NCBI GenBank assembly: GCA_041485905.1 | Contig: JBGPKK010000001.1 | Coordinates: 70,283 to 134,282, forward strand | Direction of reading: 5' to 3' | Length of the DNA stretch: 64,000 nucleotides | From: JAHFUI01 sp041485905 | Lineage (GTDB): Bacteria; Acidobacteriota; Vicinamibacteria; Vicinamibacterales; CAVVIG01 | Shown here: positions 14,077 through 21,670 of the stretch, piece by piece | Layout of the letters: each line of letters begins with the position of its first letter | Position numbering within the stretch: position 1 is the first letter of the stretch | Notes under the pieces: model-generated | Told to the model about the DNA's origin: nothing | The model's database searches: none | What the model saw: only the letters and a program-made list of their open reading frames with translations | Position numbers and translations under genes: made by a program

Positions 14077-16448
14077 GCTCCCGAATTTTTGGCTCAGGCA
14101 TCCGGCGGCGGGAAGATCCGCGGCTGATTACCGGGACCGCGTTGTACACCGACGATCTGACGCTGCCGGCGATGGTCCACGCGGCCATGCTGCGCAGCCC
14201 GCACGCCTACGCGCGCATCACGAGGATTGACGTCAGCCGCGCGAAAGCGGCGCCGGGCGTGCTGGCCGCCTACACGGCCGCGGACATCGACGCGCTGAAG
14301 CCGGTGCCGTGCGCGTGGCTGCTGCCGAACGCGAACCTCAAGATCGCCGGCTACCCGTGCATGGCCAGGGACACCGTCCGCTACGTCGGCGACATCGTGG
14401 CGGTCGTCGTCGCCGAGACCGCGTATCAGGCGTACGACGCGCTCGATCTCCTCGAGGTGGACTACGACGCGTTGCCCGCAGTCACCGATCCAAAGGCAGC
14501 GGCCCAGCCCGGCGCGCCGCAGCTGCACGCCGACATACCAAACAACGAGGCGTTTCACTGGGTGGTGGCTGGCGGCGATATCGACGCCGCCTTCAAGAAC
14601 GCTGAAGTCATCGTCAAGGAGCGCATCGTTCAGCAACGGCTCATTCCCAACGCGATGGAGCCACGGGCCGCGCTCGCGCAGTGGAGCGGCGCGTCGGGAG
14701 AGCTGACGCTCTGGAACACGACCCAGAACCCCCACATCCTCCGCTACCTCACCTCGGTCGTCACCGGCGTGCCGGAAGACAAGCTGCGTGTGGTCGCCCC
14801 TGAAGTCGGCGGCGGGTTTGGCAGCAAGATCGCGGCGTATCCGGCGGACTTCATCACCTGTTTCTGCGCGATGACCTTGAATCGGCCGGTCAAGTGGAAC
14901 GAAACGCGCAGCGAGAACTATCAGGCGACAACGCACGGCCGCGATCACATCCAGGAGGTCGAGCTCGCCGCGAAGAAGGACGGGACGATCCTCGGACTGC
15001 GCGCCGAGATCTGGGCGGGCATGGGCGCGTATCTGTCGACGGCGGCGCCCGGCATCCCGACGATTCTGCACGGCCTGATGCTGTCGGGCGTGTACAACCT
15101 GCCCGCCGTCAAGGAACACGTCCACGGCGTATATACCAACGCCACGCCGGTCGAGGCGTATCGCGGCGCCGGACGACCCGAAGCGACGTTCATGATCGAA
15201 CGCATGATGGACAAGCTGGCGAGCACGATCGGGATGGATCCGGTTGACCTGCGGTTGAAGAACATGATCCCGCGCTTCGAGAACGGGCACACGGTCATCA
15301 CCGGGCTCACCTACGACAGCGGCGACTACCCGGCGGGATTGAAGAAGATCCTGGATCACGTGAAGTACAAGGAGCTGCGCAAGGAGCAGGCGGACGCGCG
15401 CAAGAAGGGACGCTACATCGGCATCGGCGTGGCGTCCTACGTCGAGATCTGCGGACTCGGGCCGTCACAGGTCGCCGGCGCGATCGGCTTCCAGGGAGGT
15501 CTGTGGGAAAGCGCCATCGTGCGCGTCCATCCCACAGGGAAGGTTCACGTCTTCATCGGCGCGTCGCCGCACGGTCAAGGCGAAGAGACGACGTTCGCCC
15601 AGCTCGTCGCCAGCGAGATCGGCGTCGATACCAACGACGTCAAGGTGTTTCACGGCGACACCGACGTCACCCCGATGGGATGGGGCACCTACGGCAGCCG
15701 GACGACCGCGGTCGGCGGTGCGGCCCTGATCCTCGCGACGCGCAAGGTCAAGGAGAAGGCCAAGGTCATTGCCGCGCACCTGCTCGAAGCCTCGGTCGAG
15801 GACATGGACTACGCCGACGGCAGGTTCTTCGTGAAGGGATCGCCCGACAAGGCGAAGACGATTCAGGAGGTCGCGCTGATGGCGCACCTGTCGTGGAACA
15901 TGCCGAAGGACGTCGAGTCGGGACTCGAGGCGTCGATGTTCTACGACCCGCCCAACTTTACGTATCCGTTCGGATCGCACGTCGCGGTGGTCGAAGTCGA
16001 TCCGGAGACGGGACAGATCGATCTCAAGCGGTACGTCGCGCTCGACGACTGCGGCCCGCAGATCAATCCGGTCATCGTCGAAGGCCAGGTGCACGGCGGC
16101 GTCGTGCAGGGTCTGGGTCAGGCGCTCTGGGAAGAAGCGGTGTACGACGAGAACGGGCAGCTGGTCACGGGGTCGATGCTCGACTACGCCCTGCCCCGCG
16201 CCGACACGCTCTGCGACATCGAGGTGATTTCGACGGTCACGCCGTCGCCGCATCATCCGCTTGGACTCAAAGGCGTTGGCGAAGCCGGCACGATCGCGTC
16301 GACCGTGACGATGTACAGCGCCGTGATGGACGGGCTCGCGCCCCTGGGCGTCCAGCCGCTTCGGATGCCGATGACGGCCGAACGCGTGTGGCGGGCCATT
16401 CAAGAGGGCAAAGCGCAAAGGGCAGAGGGCAAAGCGCAGAAGGCATAG
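14073..16448 (+). CDS. coxL: Carbon monoxide dehydrogenase-type large molybdenum subunit, form II
   Basis: 791 residues from ATG 14073, overlapping coxS by four bases. Xanthine-oxidase-family features include GSGIRRREDPRLITG, VGGGFGSKIAAYPADF (pterin contact) and KGVGEAGTIASTV near the end, with the catalytic glutamate. The active-site loop is EAYRGAGRPE, the form II signature, rather than AYxCSFR of form I. Form I is the proven CO oxidiser; many form II enzymes have unknown or weaker CO activity, so the substrate may be CO or an aldehyde-like compound. The last dozen codons (GKAQRAEGKAQKA) are encoded by an intergenic heptamer repeat that has run into the gene. Confidence 0.9.
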   Translation: MSSRIFGSGIRRREDPRLITGTALYTDDLTLPAMVHAAMLRSPHAYARITRIDVSRAKAAPGVLAAYTAADIDALKPVPCAWLLPNANLKIAGYPCMARDTVRYVGDIVAVVVAETAYQAYDALDLLEVDYDALPAVTDPKAAAQPGAPQLHADIPNNEAFHWVVAGGDIDAAFKNAEVIVKERIVQQRLIPNAMEPRAALAQWSGASGELTLWNTTQNPHILRYLTSVVTGVPEDKLRVVAPEVGGGFGSKIAAYPADFITCFCAMTLNRPVKWNETRSENYQATTHGRDHIQEVELAAKKDGTILGLRAEIWAGMGAYLSTAAPGIPTILHGLMLSGVYNLPAVKEHVHGVYTNATPVEAYRGAGRPEATFMIERMMDKLASTIGMDPVDLRLKNMIPRFENGHTVITGLTYDSGDYPAGLKKILDHVKYKELRKEQADARKKGRYIGIGVASYVEICGLGPSQVAGAIGFQGGLWESAIVRVHPTGKVHVFIGASPHGQGEETTFAQLVASEIGVDTNDVKVFHGDTDVTPMGWGTYGSRTTAVGGAALILATRKVKEKAKVIAAHLLEASVEDMDYADGRFFVKGSPDKAKTIQEVALMAHLSWNMPKDVESGLEASMFYDPPNFTYPFGSHVAVVEVDPETGQIDLKRYVALDDCGPQINPVIVEGQVHGGVVQGLGQALWEEAVYDENGQLVTGSMLDYALPRADTLCDIEVISTVTPSPHHPLGLKGVGEAGTIASTVTMYSAVMDGLAPLGVQPLRMPMTAERVWRAIQEGKAQRAEGKAQKA

Positions 16449-16508
16449 GGCAAAGCGCAGAGGGCATAGGGCAAAGGGGTTTTTGCCCTTTGCCTTTTGC
16501 CTTTTGCA
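16405..16508. repeat. AGGGCAA heptamer array with inverted arm, coxL/coxM junction
   Basis: Ten degenerate 7-nt units (AGGGCAA, AGCGCAA, AGGGCAG, AAGGCAT and so on) run from inside the coxL 3' end. They are followed by units in the opposite sense (TTGCCCT, TTGCCTT). GGCATAGGGCAAA can pair with TTTGCCCTTTGCC at 12 of 13 positions around a short G/T loop. The array supplies the coxL tail and stop codon. The same family occurs at 20623..20692 and 21204..21240. Confidence 0.9.
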
Positions 16509-16524
16509 CTACGAGGTTCTTCTT

Positions 16525-17391
16525 ATGTATGCATCAGAGTTCGACTACTACCGCGCCGGCACCGTGGCGGAAGCCGGCGAGCTTCTGCGGAAATATCCTG
16601 GCGCCAAACTCCTGGCCGGCGGCCACAGCCTGATTCCGCTGCTGAAACTGCGTCTCGCCGCGCCACCCGCGCTCATCGACATCGGCCGCATCGTGGAGCT
16701 CAAAGGCGTGACGGTCACAGGGGGAACCGTCCGCATCGGCGCGCTCACCACGCATGCCGATCTGGCGGCCTCCAACGCGCTAGGCGAGAGTTGCCCTGCG
16801 CTCGCCGAGGCGGCGCAACAGGTGGGCGATCCGGCGGTGCGAAACCGGGGGACCATCGGCGGCAACGTCGCTCACGCCGATCCGGCGTCGGACCTGCCGA
16901 CGGTGCTCACCGCGCTCGGCGCACGGTTCACCATCGCCGGGCCGCGCGGAACGAGGACCGTCGACGCCGGCGGTTTTTTCACCGGCATGATGACCACCGC
17001 GCTCGACGATCAGGATCTGCTCACGGCGATCGAAATTCCCGCGAAGCAGAAGGGCCAGGGCATGGCGTACGTGAAATTCTCGCATCCGGCGTCGCGCTAC
17101 GCCGTCATCGGCGTCGCCGCGAGCGTCACGGTGACCGGCGGTACGTGTACTGCCGCAGGCGTGGCGATCGGCGGGCTCGTCCCCACGGCCACGCGCGCCC
17201 GGTCGGTTGAGAAGGCGCTCGTCGGTCAGCCGCTGTCGGCCGACGCCATTGCGAAGGCGGCCCATCAGATCGCGCAGGACTTGGGAGCCGACATCCTCGG
17301 CGATCTCTACGCATCGGCCGATTACCGCAAGGCGGTCGCGCCGGTGTGGGTGAAGCGAGCGCTCACCGCGGCGGCGGATCGCGCACGATAA
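16525..17391 (+). CDS. coxM: Carbon monoxide dehydrogenase-type FAD subunit
   Basis: 288 residues from ATG 16525 with GAGG upstream. It is the flavoprotein subunit that hands electrons to the quinone pool. FAD-binding motifs are KLLAGGHSLIPLLKLRLAAP and VRNRGTIGGNVAHADPASDLPTVL, the AGGHS and TIGGN signatures of the family. It follows coxL after the repeat array and ends three bases before coxD. Confidence 0.94.
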   Translation: MYASEFDYYRAGTVAEAGELLRKYPGAKLLAGGHSLIPLLKLRLAAPPALIDIGRIVELKGVTVTGGTVRIGALTTHADLAASNALGESCPALAEAAQQVGDPAVRNRGTIGGNVAHADPASDLPTVLTALGARFTIAGPRGTRTVDAGGFFTGMMTTALDDQDLLTAIEIPAKQKGQGMAYVKFSHPASRYAVIGVAASVTVTGGTCTAAGVAIGGLVPTATRARSVEKALVGQPLSADAIAKAAHQIAQDLGADILGDLYASADYRKAVAPVWVKRALTAAADRAR

Positions 17392-17394
17392 AAG

Positions 17395-18294
17395 GTGGTT
17401 CCCGCATCCATCGACGAGCTGCAGGCGCTTCTCGAGCGACAGCTCTACATCGCCGATCGCGGCCTCGCGACCTCCATCTATCTCGCGCTGAAGCTGCAGC
17501 GTCCGCTGCTGCTCGAGGGCGAGGCCGGTGTCGGCAAGACCGAAGTCGCCAAAGTGCTGGCTGCTGCCTTCGACACCGACCTGATCCGCCTCCAATGTTA
17601 CGAAGGCCTCGACATCAGCCATGCGGTGTACGAATGGAACTACGCGCGGCAGTTGCTGGAGATCCGGTTGATGGAAGCATCCGGCGCAGTGGATCGCCAG
17701 AAGGCTGCGAGCGAGCTGTTCGGCGAAGAATTTCTCATCAGGCGGCCGCTGCTTCAGGCGCTGTCGAACCGCGGGACGCGGCCGGTTCTCCTGATCGACG
17801 AGCTGGATCGCGCTGACGAAGAGTTCGAGGGCTATTTGCTCGAGCTGCTCAGCGACTTTCAAATCACGATTCCCGAGATTGGCACGATCCGCGCCGGCAC
17901 TCCGCCGATTGTCATCATCACGTCGAACCGGACCCGCGAGCTGCACGACGCGCTGAAGCGGCGCTGCCTGTATTTCTGGATCGATTACCCGGACGCTCAG
18001 AAAGAGCTTCGCATCGTCACGACGAAACTGCCGGGCGCGCCCGCGCGGCTGGCTGAGCAGGTGACCGCATTCGTCCAGGAGCTCCGCGCGATGGATCTTT
18101 ACAAAGCCGCCGGCGTCTCCGAGACACTGGACTGGGTCGCCGCGCTCGTCGCGCTCGATCGCCAGGAGCTCGACGCCGACGCGATCGAGCAGACGCTCGG
18201 CATCCTGCTCAAGAACCAGGAAGACATTCAGGCGATGCGCGGCGGGCGGATCTCGGAGCTGCTCAATCGCACTCGATCTGCTTCGCTCGGATAA
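17395..18294 (+). CDS. coxD: MoxR-type AAA+ ATPase, CoxD-like
   Basis: 299 residues from GTG 17395. In Oligotropha-type CODH, CoxD is the AAA+ chaperone needed for sulfur and copper insertion into the Mo centre. Walker A is GEAGVGKTE and Walker B is VLLIDELDRADEEFEG; sensor 1 is VIITSNRTRELHDALKRRC with the arginine finger. It directly follows coxM, so it is part of the operon. Its usual partner coxE lies 1.2 kb further on, behind inserted minus-strand genes. Its last 32 nt overlap a small convergent gene. Confidence 0.88.
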   Translation: MVPASIDELQALLERQLYIADRGLATSIYLALKLQRPLLLEGEAGVGKTEVAKVLAAAFDTDLIRLQCYEGLDISHAVYEWNYARQLLEIRLMEASGAVDRQKAASELFGEEFLIRRPLLQALSNRGTRPVLLIDELDRADEEFEGYLLELLSDFQITIPEIGTIRAGTPPIVIITSNRTRELHDALKRRCLYFWIDYPDAQKELRIVTTKLPGAPARLAEQVTAFVQELRAMDLYKAAGVSETLDWVAALVALDRQELDADAIEQTLGILLKNQEDIQAMRGGRISELLNRTRSASLG

Positions 18295-18484
18295 AGATCA
18301 TCGGGTCTTTGCACACCAGCGTTTCGTTGTCCTTCGTCACCTCCCATCCTTTCAGGATTCCGTTGCGAAGGACAAGGGCCGGCTCGTCAGCCAACAAAAA
18401 TACACTTCCCATTCCGAGCGCGACACCTACCACGATTCCGACACACAGAACCCGAATTGACGGCATGCGTCGGAACAACTGCAA
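18263..18484 (-). CDS. Small secreted or membrane-anchored hypothetical protein
   Basis: 73 residues with a long hydrophobic N-terminus (IRVLCVGIVVGVALGMGSVFLLA) and a short mature part (GILKGWEVTKDNETLVCKDPMIF). I do not recognise a family. Its 3' end overlaps the coxD 3' end tail to tail. Together with the thermonuclease gene it splits coxD from coxE. A later start at Met7 is possible. Confidence 0.5.
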   Translation of the reverse strand: MQLFRRMPSIRVLCVGIVVGVALGMGSVFLLADEPALVLRNGILKGWEVTKDNETLVCKDPMIFIRAKQIECD

Positions 18485-18590
18485 ATGACGCGCCGGTTGA
18501 GATTGTTGGGGTTTTGAAAGCCAGCAGCCTGGAAGGGGGCAATTCTTGTCCCGGTGCCGATGGCGTCTAATGGCAGATTCTGCGTCTCTG

Positions 18591-19319
18591 TCATGGGGCC
18601 GGCGGCTTACAGATCGCGCATGGTCCGTGTTTCTTGATCGCTTCGGCTAACGCCATCGGAGTCGCGTGGCTGCGGGCCAGGAGTGGGCAATCAGCACGAT
18701 GATATTTCGTTCCAGTTCTTGTGACATAAACGGTCACCTGTTGTGAAGTGGATTGTGAGCGATTGTTGGACCGGGCGGCCGGCGGAACCGTTTTCTTGTC
18801 TGGGGCCCAGAGTCCAAGGTTCCTTTCGCGAGCCTCACGTTCGAGCTTCCTGAACTGCTCCAGGTATTTGAACGGATACCTGGTGTAAGCGAACCCGTAA
18901 CCCTGTCGAATGATCTCGGCGTTTACGAACGTGCCGTCCAATAGATAGATGTACGCCAACGTTCGGTTGTACTTGTCTCTTCGATTCCAGTCGTATTCAA
19001 CTCGCACGCGCTTGCCGTCGACAAGCCGGTGCATGAAGGCGCTCGCTTCCCGACCGAATCGCTGGATCGGACGTCGCGGATCAACCGTTTCAGGTGTGTC
19101 GATGCCAATCAGGCGGACCTTGCCAATCCGTTCAAGCACAATCGTGTCGCCATCAACGACTCGAGTCACACGGTACGATTCCGAGGTGGTCTGGGAAGAC
19201 GCGACCAGCGTCGAGAAGATCAGTGCAAAGACCGTGTACAGCGGGACCAGCACTTTGGCCGCAGGCCGGCGCGGAGCCGAGCCCTCAGAGGTCAGCGCGA
19301 GAGTCAACGGTTTGTCCAT
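18591..19319 (-). CDS. Thermonuclease-family (SNase-like) secreted nuclease
   Basis: 242 residues from ATG 19319. An N-terminal hydrophobic segment (VPLYTVFALIFSTLVASSQ) is followed by the staphylococcal-nuclease fold: VTRVVDGDTIVLERIGKVRLIGIDTPET, RFGREASAFMHRLVDGKRVRVEYDWNRRDKYNRTLAYIYL and FNAEIIRQGYG-like sequence. The Arg, Glu/Asp and second Arg of the active site are present. The C-terminus (about residues 195..242) adds YHRADCPLLA...GPCAICKPP, a small Cys-rich metal-binding motif resembling the Ada-type domain that is often fused to such nucleases. It lies antisense inside the cox gene set, apparently a later insertion. Confidence 0.85.
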   Translation of the reverse strand: MDKPLTLALTSEGSAPRRPAAKVLVPLYTVFALIFSTLVASSQTTSESYRVTRVVDGDTIVLERIGKVRLIGIDTPETVDPRRPIQRFGREASAFMHRLVDGKRVRVEYDWNRRDKYNRTLAYIYLLDGTFVNAEIIRQGYGFAYTRYPFKYLEQFRKLEREARERNLGLWAPDKKTVPPAARSNNRSQSTSQQVTVYVTRTGTKYHRADCPLLARSHATPMALAEAIKKHGPCAICKPPAP

Positions 19320-19441
19320 CGTCAGAATGAGCGCAGGCGAGCCGTGGCGCAATGGAAAAATTCTTCAGGCGCCCCCGCTTTAAATCGATCATTGCTTGAG
19401 TCCGGGACTCTGTACGGACCGTCTCTCTAGGCAAGCCATGC

Positions 19442-19476
19442 ATTCCTGATTCATAATTCCTAATTGTAAATTGCCC
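19442..19476. repeat. ATTnnnn heptamer run at the coxE start
   Basis: Five 7-nt units (ATTCCTG, ATTCATA, ATTCCTA, ATTGTAA, ATTGCCC) end within the first codons of coxE. The units belong to the same family as the fwdB/fwdA spacer repeat (3779..3861). An in-frame TGA lies inside the run, and no ATG or Shine-Dalgarno is left upstream of coxE. Confidence 0.7.
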
Positions 19477-20631
19477 TTTCTCTTCCACAACATCGTCCAC
19501 TTCGGCCGGCTCCTGCACGCGCTTGGCCTGGACGTGCATGCCGGACGCATGCTCGATGTGGCCGGGGCGCTGGAGCACATCGACATCGGACGCCGCTCGG
19601 ACTTTTGCGTCGCGCTGCAATCTCTTCTCATTCACCGCCCGCAGGATCTGCCGATCTTTGACGAGGCGTTCCGCGTGTTCTGGAAGCCGCCGCCAGGTGA
19701 ATGGGCATCGACCGATCTGCGGGCCATGGGTGAACAGCGCCGCTCCGGAGCGCCCCAAGTCGATGTACCAGCGGCACAACCCGATTCACTGGACGATCCC
19801 TCGCTTCCCCTGCTCGCTGAGACCGTCCAGCGCATCGCGCCGAGAGGTTACAGCTCGCAGGAGGTATCGCGCGTCAAGGACTTCGAGCAGTTCACGGAGG
19901 CCGAGCTCGAAGCCGCGAAGGCGATGATCGCAGAGCTGACGTGGGACCTTGGGACGCGACAGACTCGCCGCTGGAAGTCCGGCGACGGCAGGGTACTGGA
20001 TTTCAGGAAGGTCATGCGCCGCAACCTTCGCTACGGCGGCGAACCGCTCGCGCTGCCGACACGCGAGCGAGCGTCACGGCGCCGGCCGCTCGTGCTGCTC
20101 TGCGACGTCAGCGGATCGATGGAGCGGTACGCGCGCATGCTGCTGCATTTCATGCATAGTCTGGCCGCCGGCCTCGAACACGTCGAGGCGTTCGTGTTCG
20201 CGACGCGGTTGACCCGGATCACACGCGATCTCTCCGCGCGCGGCGGCCGCGAATCGCTGCCCACGATCCCGCGGCGCGTGCCCGACTGGGCCGGGGGCAC
20301 GCGCATCGGAGACGCGGTGCGGACGTTCAACGTGCAGTGGGCGCGCCGCGTCATGGGACATGGACCAGTCGTGCTGTTGATCTCTGACGGGTGGGATCGC
20401 GGGGAACCCGAGGTGCTCGCCCGCGAGATGAGCCGCCTCCAGCGAAGCTGTCATCGTCTCATCTGGCTCAACCCGCTGCTCGGATCGGCGGACTATCAGC
20501 CGCTGACGCGCGGGATGCAGGCGGCGCTACCGTTCGTCGACGATTTCCTGCCGGTGCACAATCTGGCCAGCCTGGAAGCGCTTGCGCGGCACCTCAACAA
20601 ACTGCCGGCGCGCCGCGCGGTCAGGGCATAG
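19471..20631 (+). CDS. coxE: von Willebrand factor A domain protein, CoxE-like
   Basis: 386 residues. CoxE proteins work with the CoxD ATPase in maturing CODH. The N-terminus keeps the family pattern (HNIVHFGRLLHALGLDV, FCVALQSLLIHR), and the VWA metal-ion site is VLLCDVSGSMERYARM with a later GGTRIGDAVRTF and LISDGWDRGEP. The only possible start is TTG 19471, within a heptamer repeat, and lacks a ribosome-binding site; the original start may have been replaced. The stop codon is itself part of the AGGGCAT array that follows. Separation from coxD by inserted genes is unusual. Confidence 0.85.
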   Translation: MPFLFHNIVHFGRLLHALGLDVHAGRMLDVAGALEHIDIGRRSDFCVALQSLLIHRPQDLPIFDEAFRVFWKPPPGEWASTDLRAMGEQRRSGAPQVDVPAAQPDSLDDPSLPLLAETVQRIAPRGYSSQEVSRVKDFEQFTEAELEAAKAMIAELTWDLGTRQTRRWKSGDGRVLDFRKVMRRNLRYGGEPLALPTRERASRRRPLVLLCDVSGSMERYARMLLHFMHSLAAGLEHVEAFVFATRLTRITRDLSARGGRESLPTIPRRVPDWAGGTRIGDAVRTFNVQWARRVMGHGPVVLLISDGWDRGEPEVLAREMSRLQRSCHRLIWLNPLLGSADYQPLTRGMQAALPFVDDFLPVHNLASLEALARHLNKLPARRAVRA

Positions 20632-20692
20632 GGCATAGGGCAAAGGGCAAAGGGCAGAGGGCAGAGGGCAAAGGGCAGAGGGCAGAGGGCAA
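20623..20692. repeat. AGGGCAN heptamer array at coxE 3' end
   Basis: Ten perfect or near-perfect 7-nt units (AGGGCAT twice, then AGGGCAA and AGGGCAG) run without spacers. The first unit encodes the last codons and stop of coxE. The array ends six bases before the stop codon of the convergent four-helix-bundle gene. An inverted relative lies on the other side of that gene at 21204..21240. Confidence 0.92.
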
Positions 20693-20697
20693 AAGAC

Positions 20698-21099
20698 TCA
20701 CACTGATGGGGATCCGCGGTACGGTGAGGCACGAGCCGTTCTGATGGCGCTGATGACCATCGCTCGAAGTTGGTTCGCTTCGCCGAGTTCCCATTCGGCT
20801 TCATCCTTCGTCACGACCGCAATCTTCAGAGCGACGCGAAGCCACCAGATGGTCTCGCGCGCCTCCTTTCGGGAAATACTCAGCTTTGCAATGAAATCCG
20901 GCTTCGACTGGCCTTCTTGCGCTTCTTCTGCGTTGGAGCCGATCGAGGTGCCGCAACGCATTAGCTGTGACGCCACGTGTCGAGCCGCTGGCCCGCGCGA
21001 CCAGATCTTCTCCGACAGCTTCAAGATGCAGCAGGCAAATTCGAACGCTCGCTCGCAGATGATGGAGTGGGTCATGACGCGCTGGAGTTCAAGGTTCAC
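20698..21099 (-). CDS. Four-helix-bundle protein (23S rRNA intervening-sequence / Avd-like family)
   Basis: 133 residues from GTG 21099, or 125 from ATG 21075. The all-helical sequence carries RAFEFACCILKLSEKI, SQLMRCGTSIGSNAEEAQEG and SKPDFIAKLSISRKEARETIWWLRVAL, the signature of the TIGR02436-type four-helix-bundle family. These proteins are often encoded in 23S rRNA intervening sequences and resemble the accessory protein Avd of diversity-generating retroelements, but the function of free-standing copies is unknown. Here no reverse transcriptase is nearby. It is flanked by AGGGCAN heptamer arrays in inverted orientation, which gives it the look of a small mobile cassette in the cox locus. 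Confidence 0.9.
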   Translation of the reverse strand: MNLELQRVMTHSIICERAFEFACCILKLSEKIWSRGPAARHVASQLMRCGTSIGSNAEEAQEGQSKPDFIAKLSISRKEARETIWWLRVALKIAVVTKDEAEWELGEANQLRAMVISAIRTARASPYRGSPSV

Positions 21100-21203
21100 G
21101 CCACCGGAAATGTCACGAAAGGCTGGTAAAAACAGATGCCGGCATTGGCGGTTTGAAATTCATACATCCCCCCGCGCACCGCGGAGATCTCTTTTTGTGC
21201 GAT

Positions 21204-21240
21204 CTGCCCTTTGCCCTTTGCCCTTAGCCCTTAGCCCTTT
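21204..21240. repeat. AGGGCWA heptamer array at coxG 3' end (inverted)
   Basis: Five 7-nt units read AGGGCTA, AGGGCTA, AGGGCAA, AGGGCAA, AGGGCAG on the minus strand. The first two encode the coxG terminus (RAKG-stop). Together with 20623..20692 they bracket the four-helix-bundle gene as inverted arms. Confidence 0.9.
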
Positions 21241-21661
21241 CCTGAAGGCACCCGAAGAACCGGTCCATCATCATCTTCGAGACCGTGCCGAGCAGACGCT
21301 GACCAACCCGCGCCATGAGACCGCCGACCTGCCCCTGACCTTTTACGTTCACGATCGTCGTGTCGTTCTGTTCCACGAGCTCGACCGTCGCCTCGCCCTT
21401 GACAAAGCCGGCCTTGCCGGTGCCTTCGACAACCAGTCGATAGGAGTGCGGCGGCCGTTTGTCGAGAATCGCGACCGTCCCCGTGTACTGACCGCTGACC
21501 GCCGCGACGGCCAAGGTCAACGACGCTCGATATTGATCCTCGCCAATCGGCTCCAACCGATCGCAACCCGGCAGACATTCCGCAACGACGATGGGATCGA
21601 TGAGCAGATTCCAGACCGCGGTGGGAGGGGCGGCGAAGGTGTAAGAAGCGGCAAGATCCAT
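21224..21661 (-). CDS. coxG: CoxG-like SRPBCC-fold protein
   Basis: 145 residues. CoxG proteins recruit CODH to the membrane or assist it, and are encoded in cox operons. Family features are SYTFAAPPTAVWNLLIDPIVVAECLPGCDRLEPIGEDQY, GTGKAGFVKGEATVEL and VGGLMARVGQRLLGTVSKMMMDRFF. The gene is inverted relative to coxSLMDE, so it must have its own promoter or be read with the upstream minus-strand genes. Its last codons derive from the heptamer array. Confidence 0.9.
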   Translation of the reverse strand: MDLAASYTFAAPPTAVWNLLIDPIVVAECLPGCDRLEPIGEDQYRASLTLAVAAVSGQYTGTVAILDKRPPHSYRLVVEGTGKAGFVKGEATVELVEQNDTTIVNVKGQGQVGGLMARVGQRLLGTVSKMMMDRFFGCLQERAKG

Positions 21662-21670
21662 GACGGGGAT

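Noticed and set aside
14073..16448. Form I (proven aerobic CO-oxidising) CoxL.
   Set aside because: The active-site loop is AYRGAGR, not AYxCSFR, and the gene order is S-L-M.
16405..16508. Intrinsic terminator between coxL and coxM.
   Set aside because: The T-run lies in the loop of the hairpin, not after it, and coxM must be transcribed with coxL.
20623..20692. CRISPR array.
   Set aside because: The period is 7 nt with no spacers; it is a tandem microrepeat.
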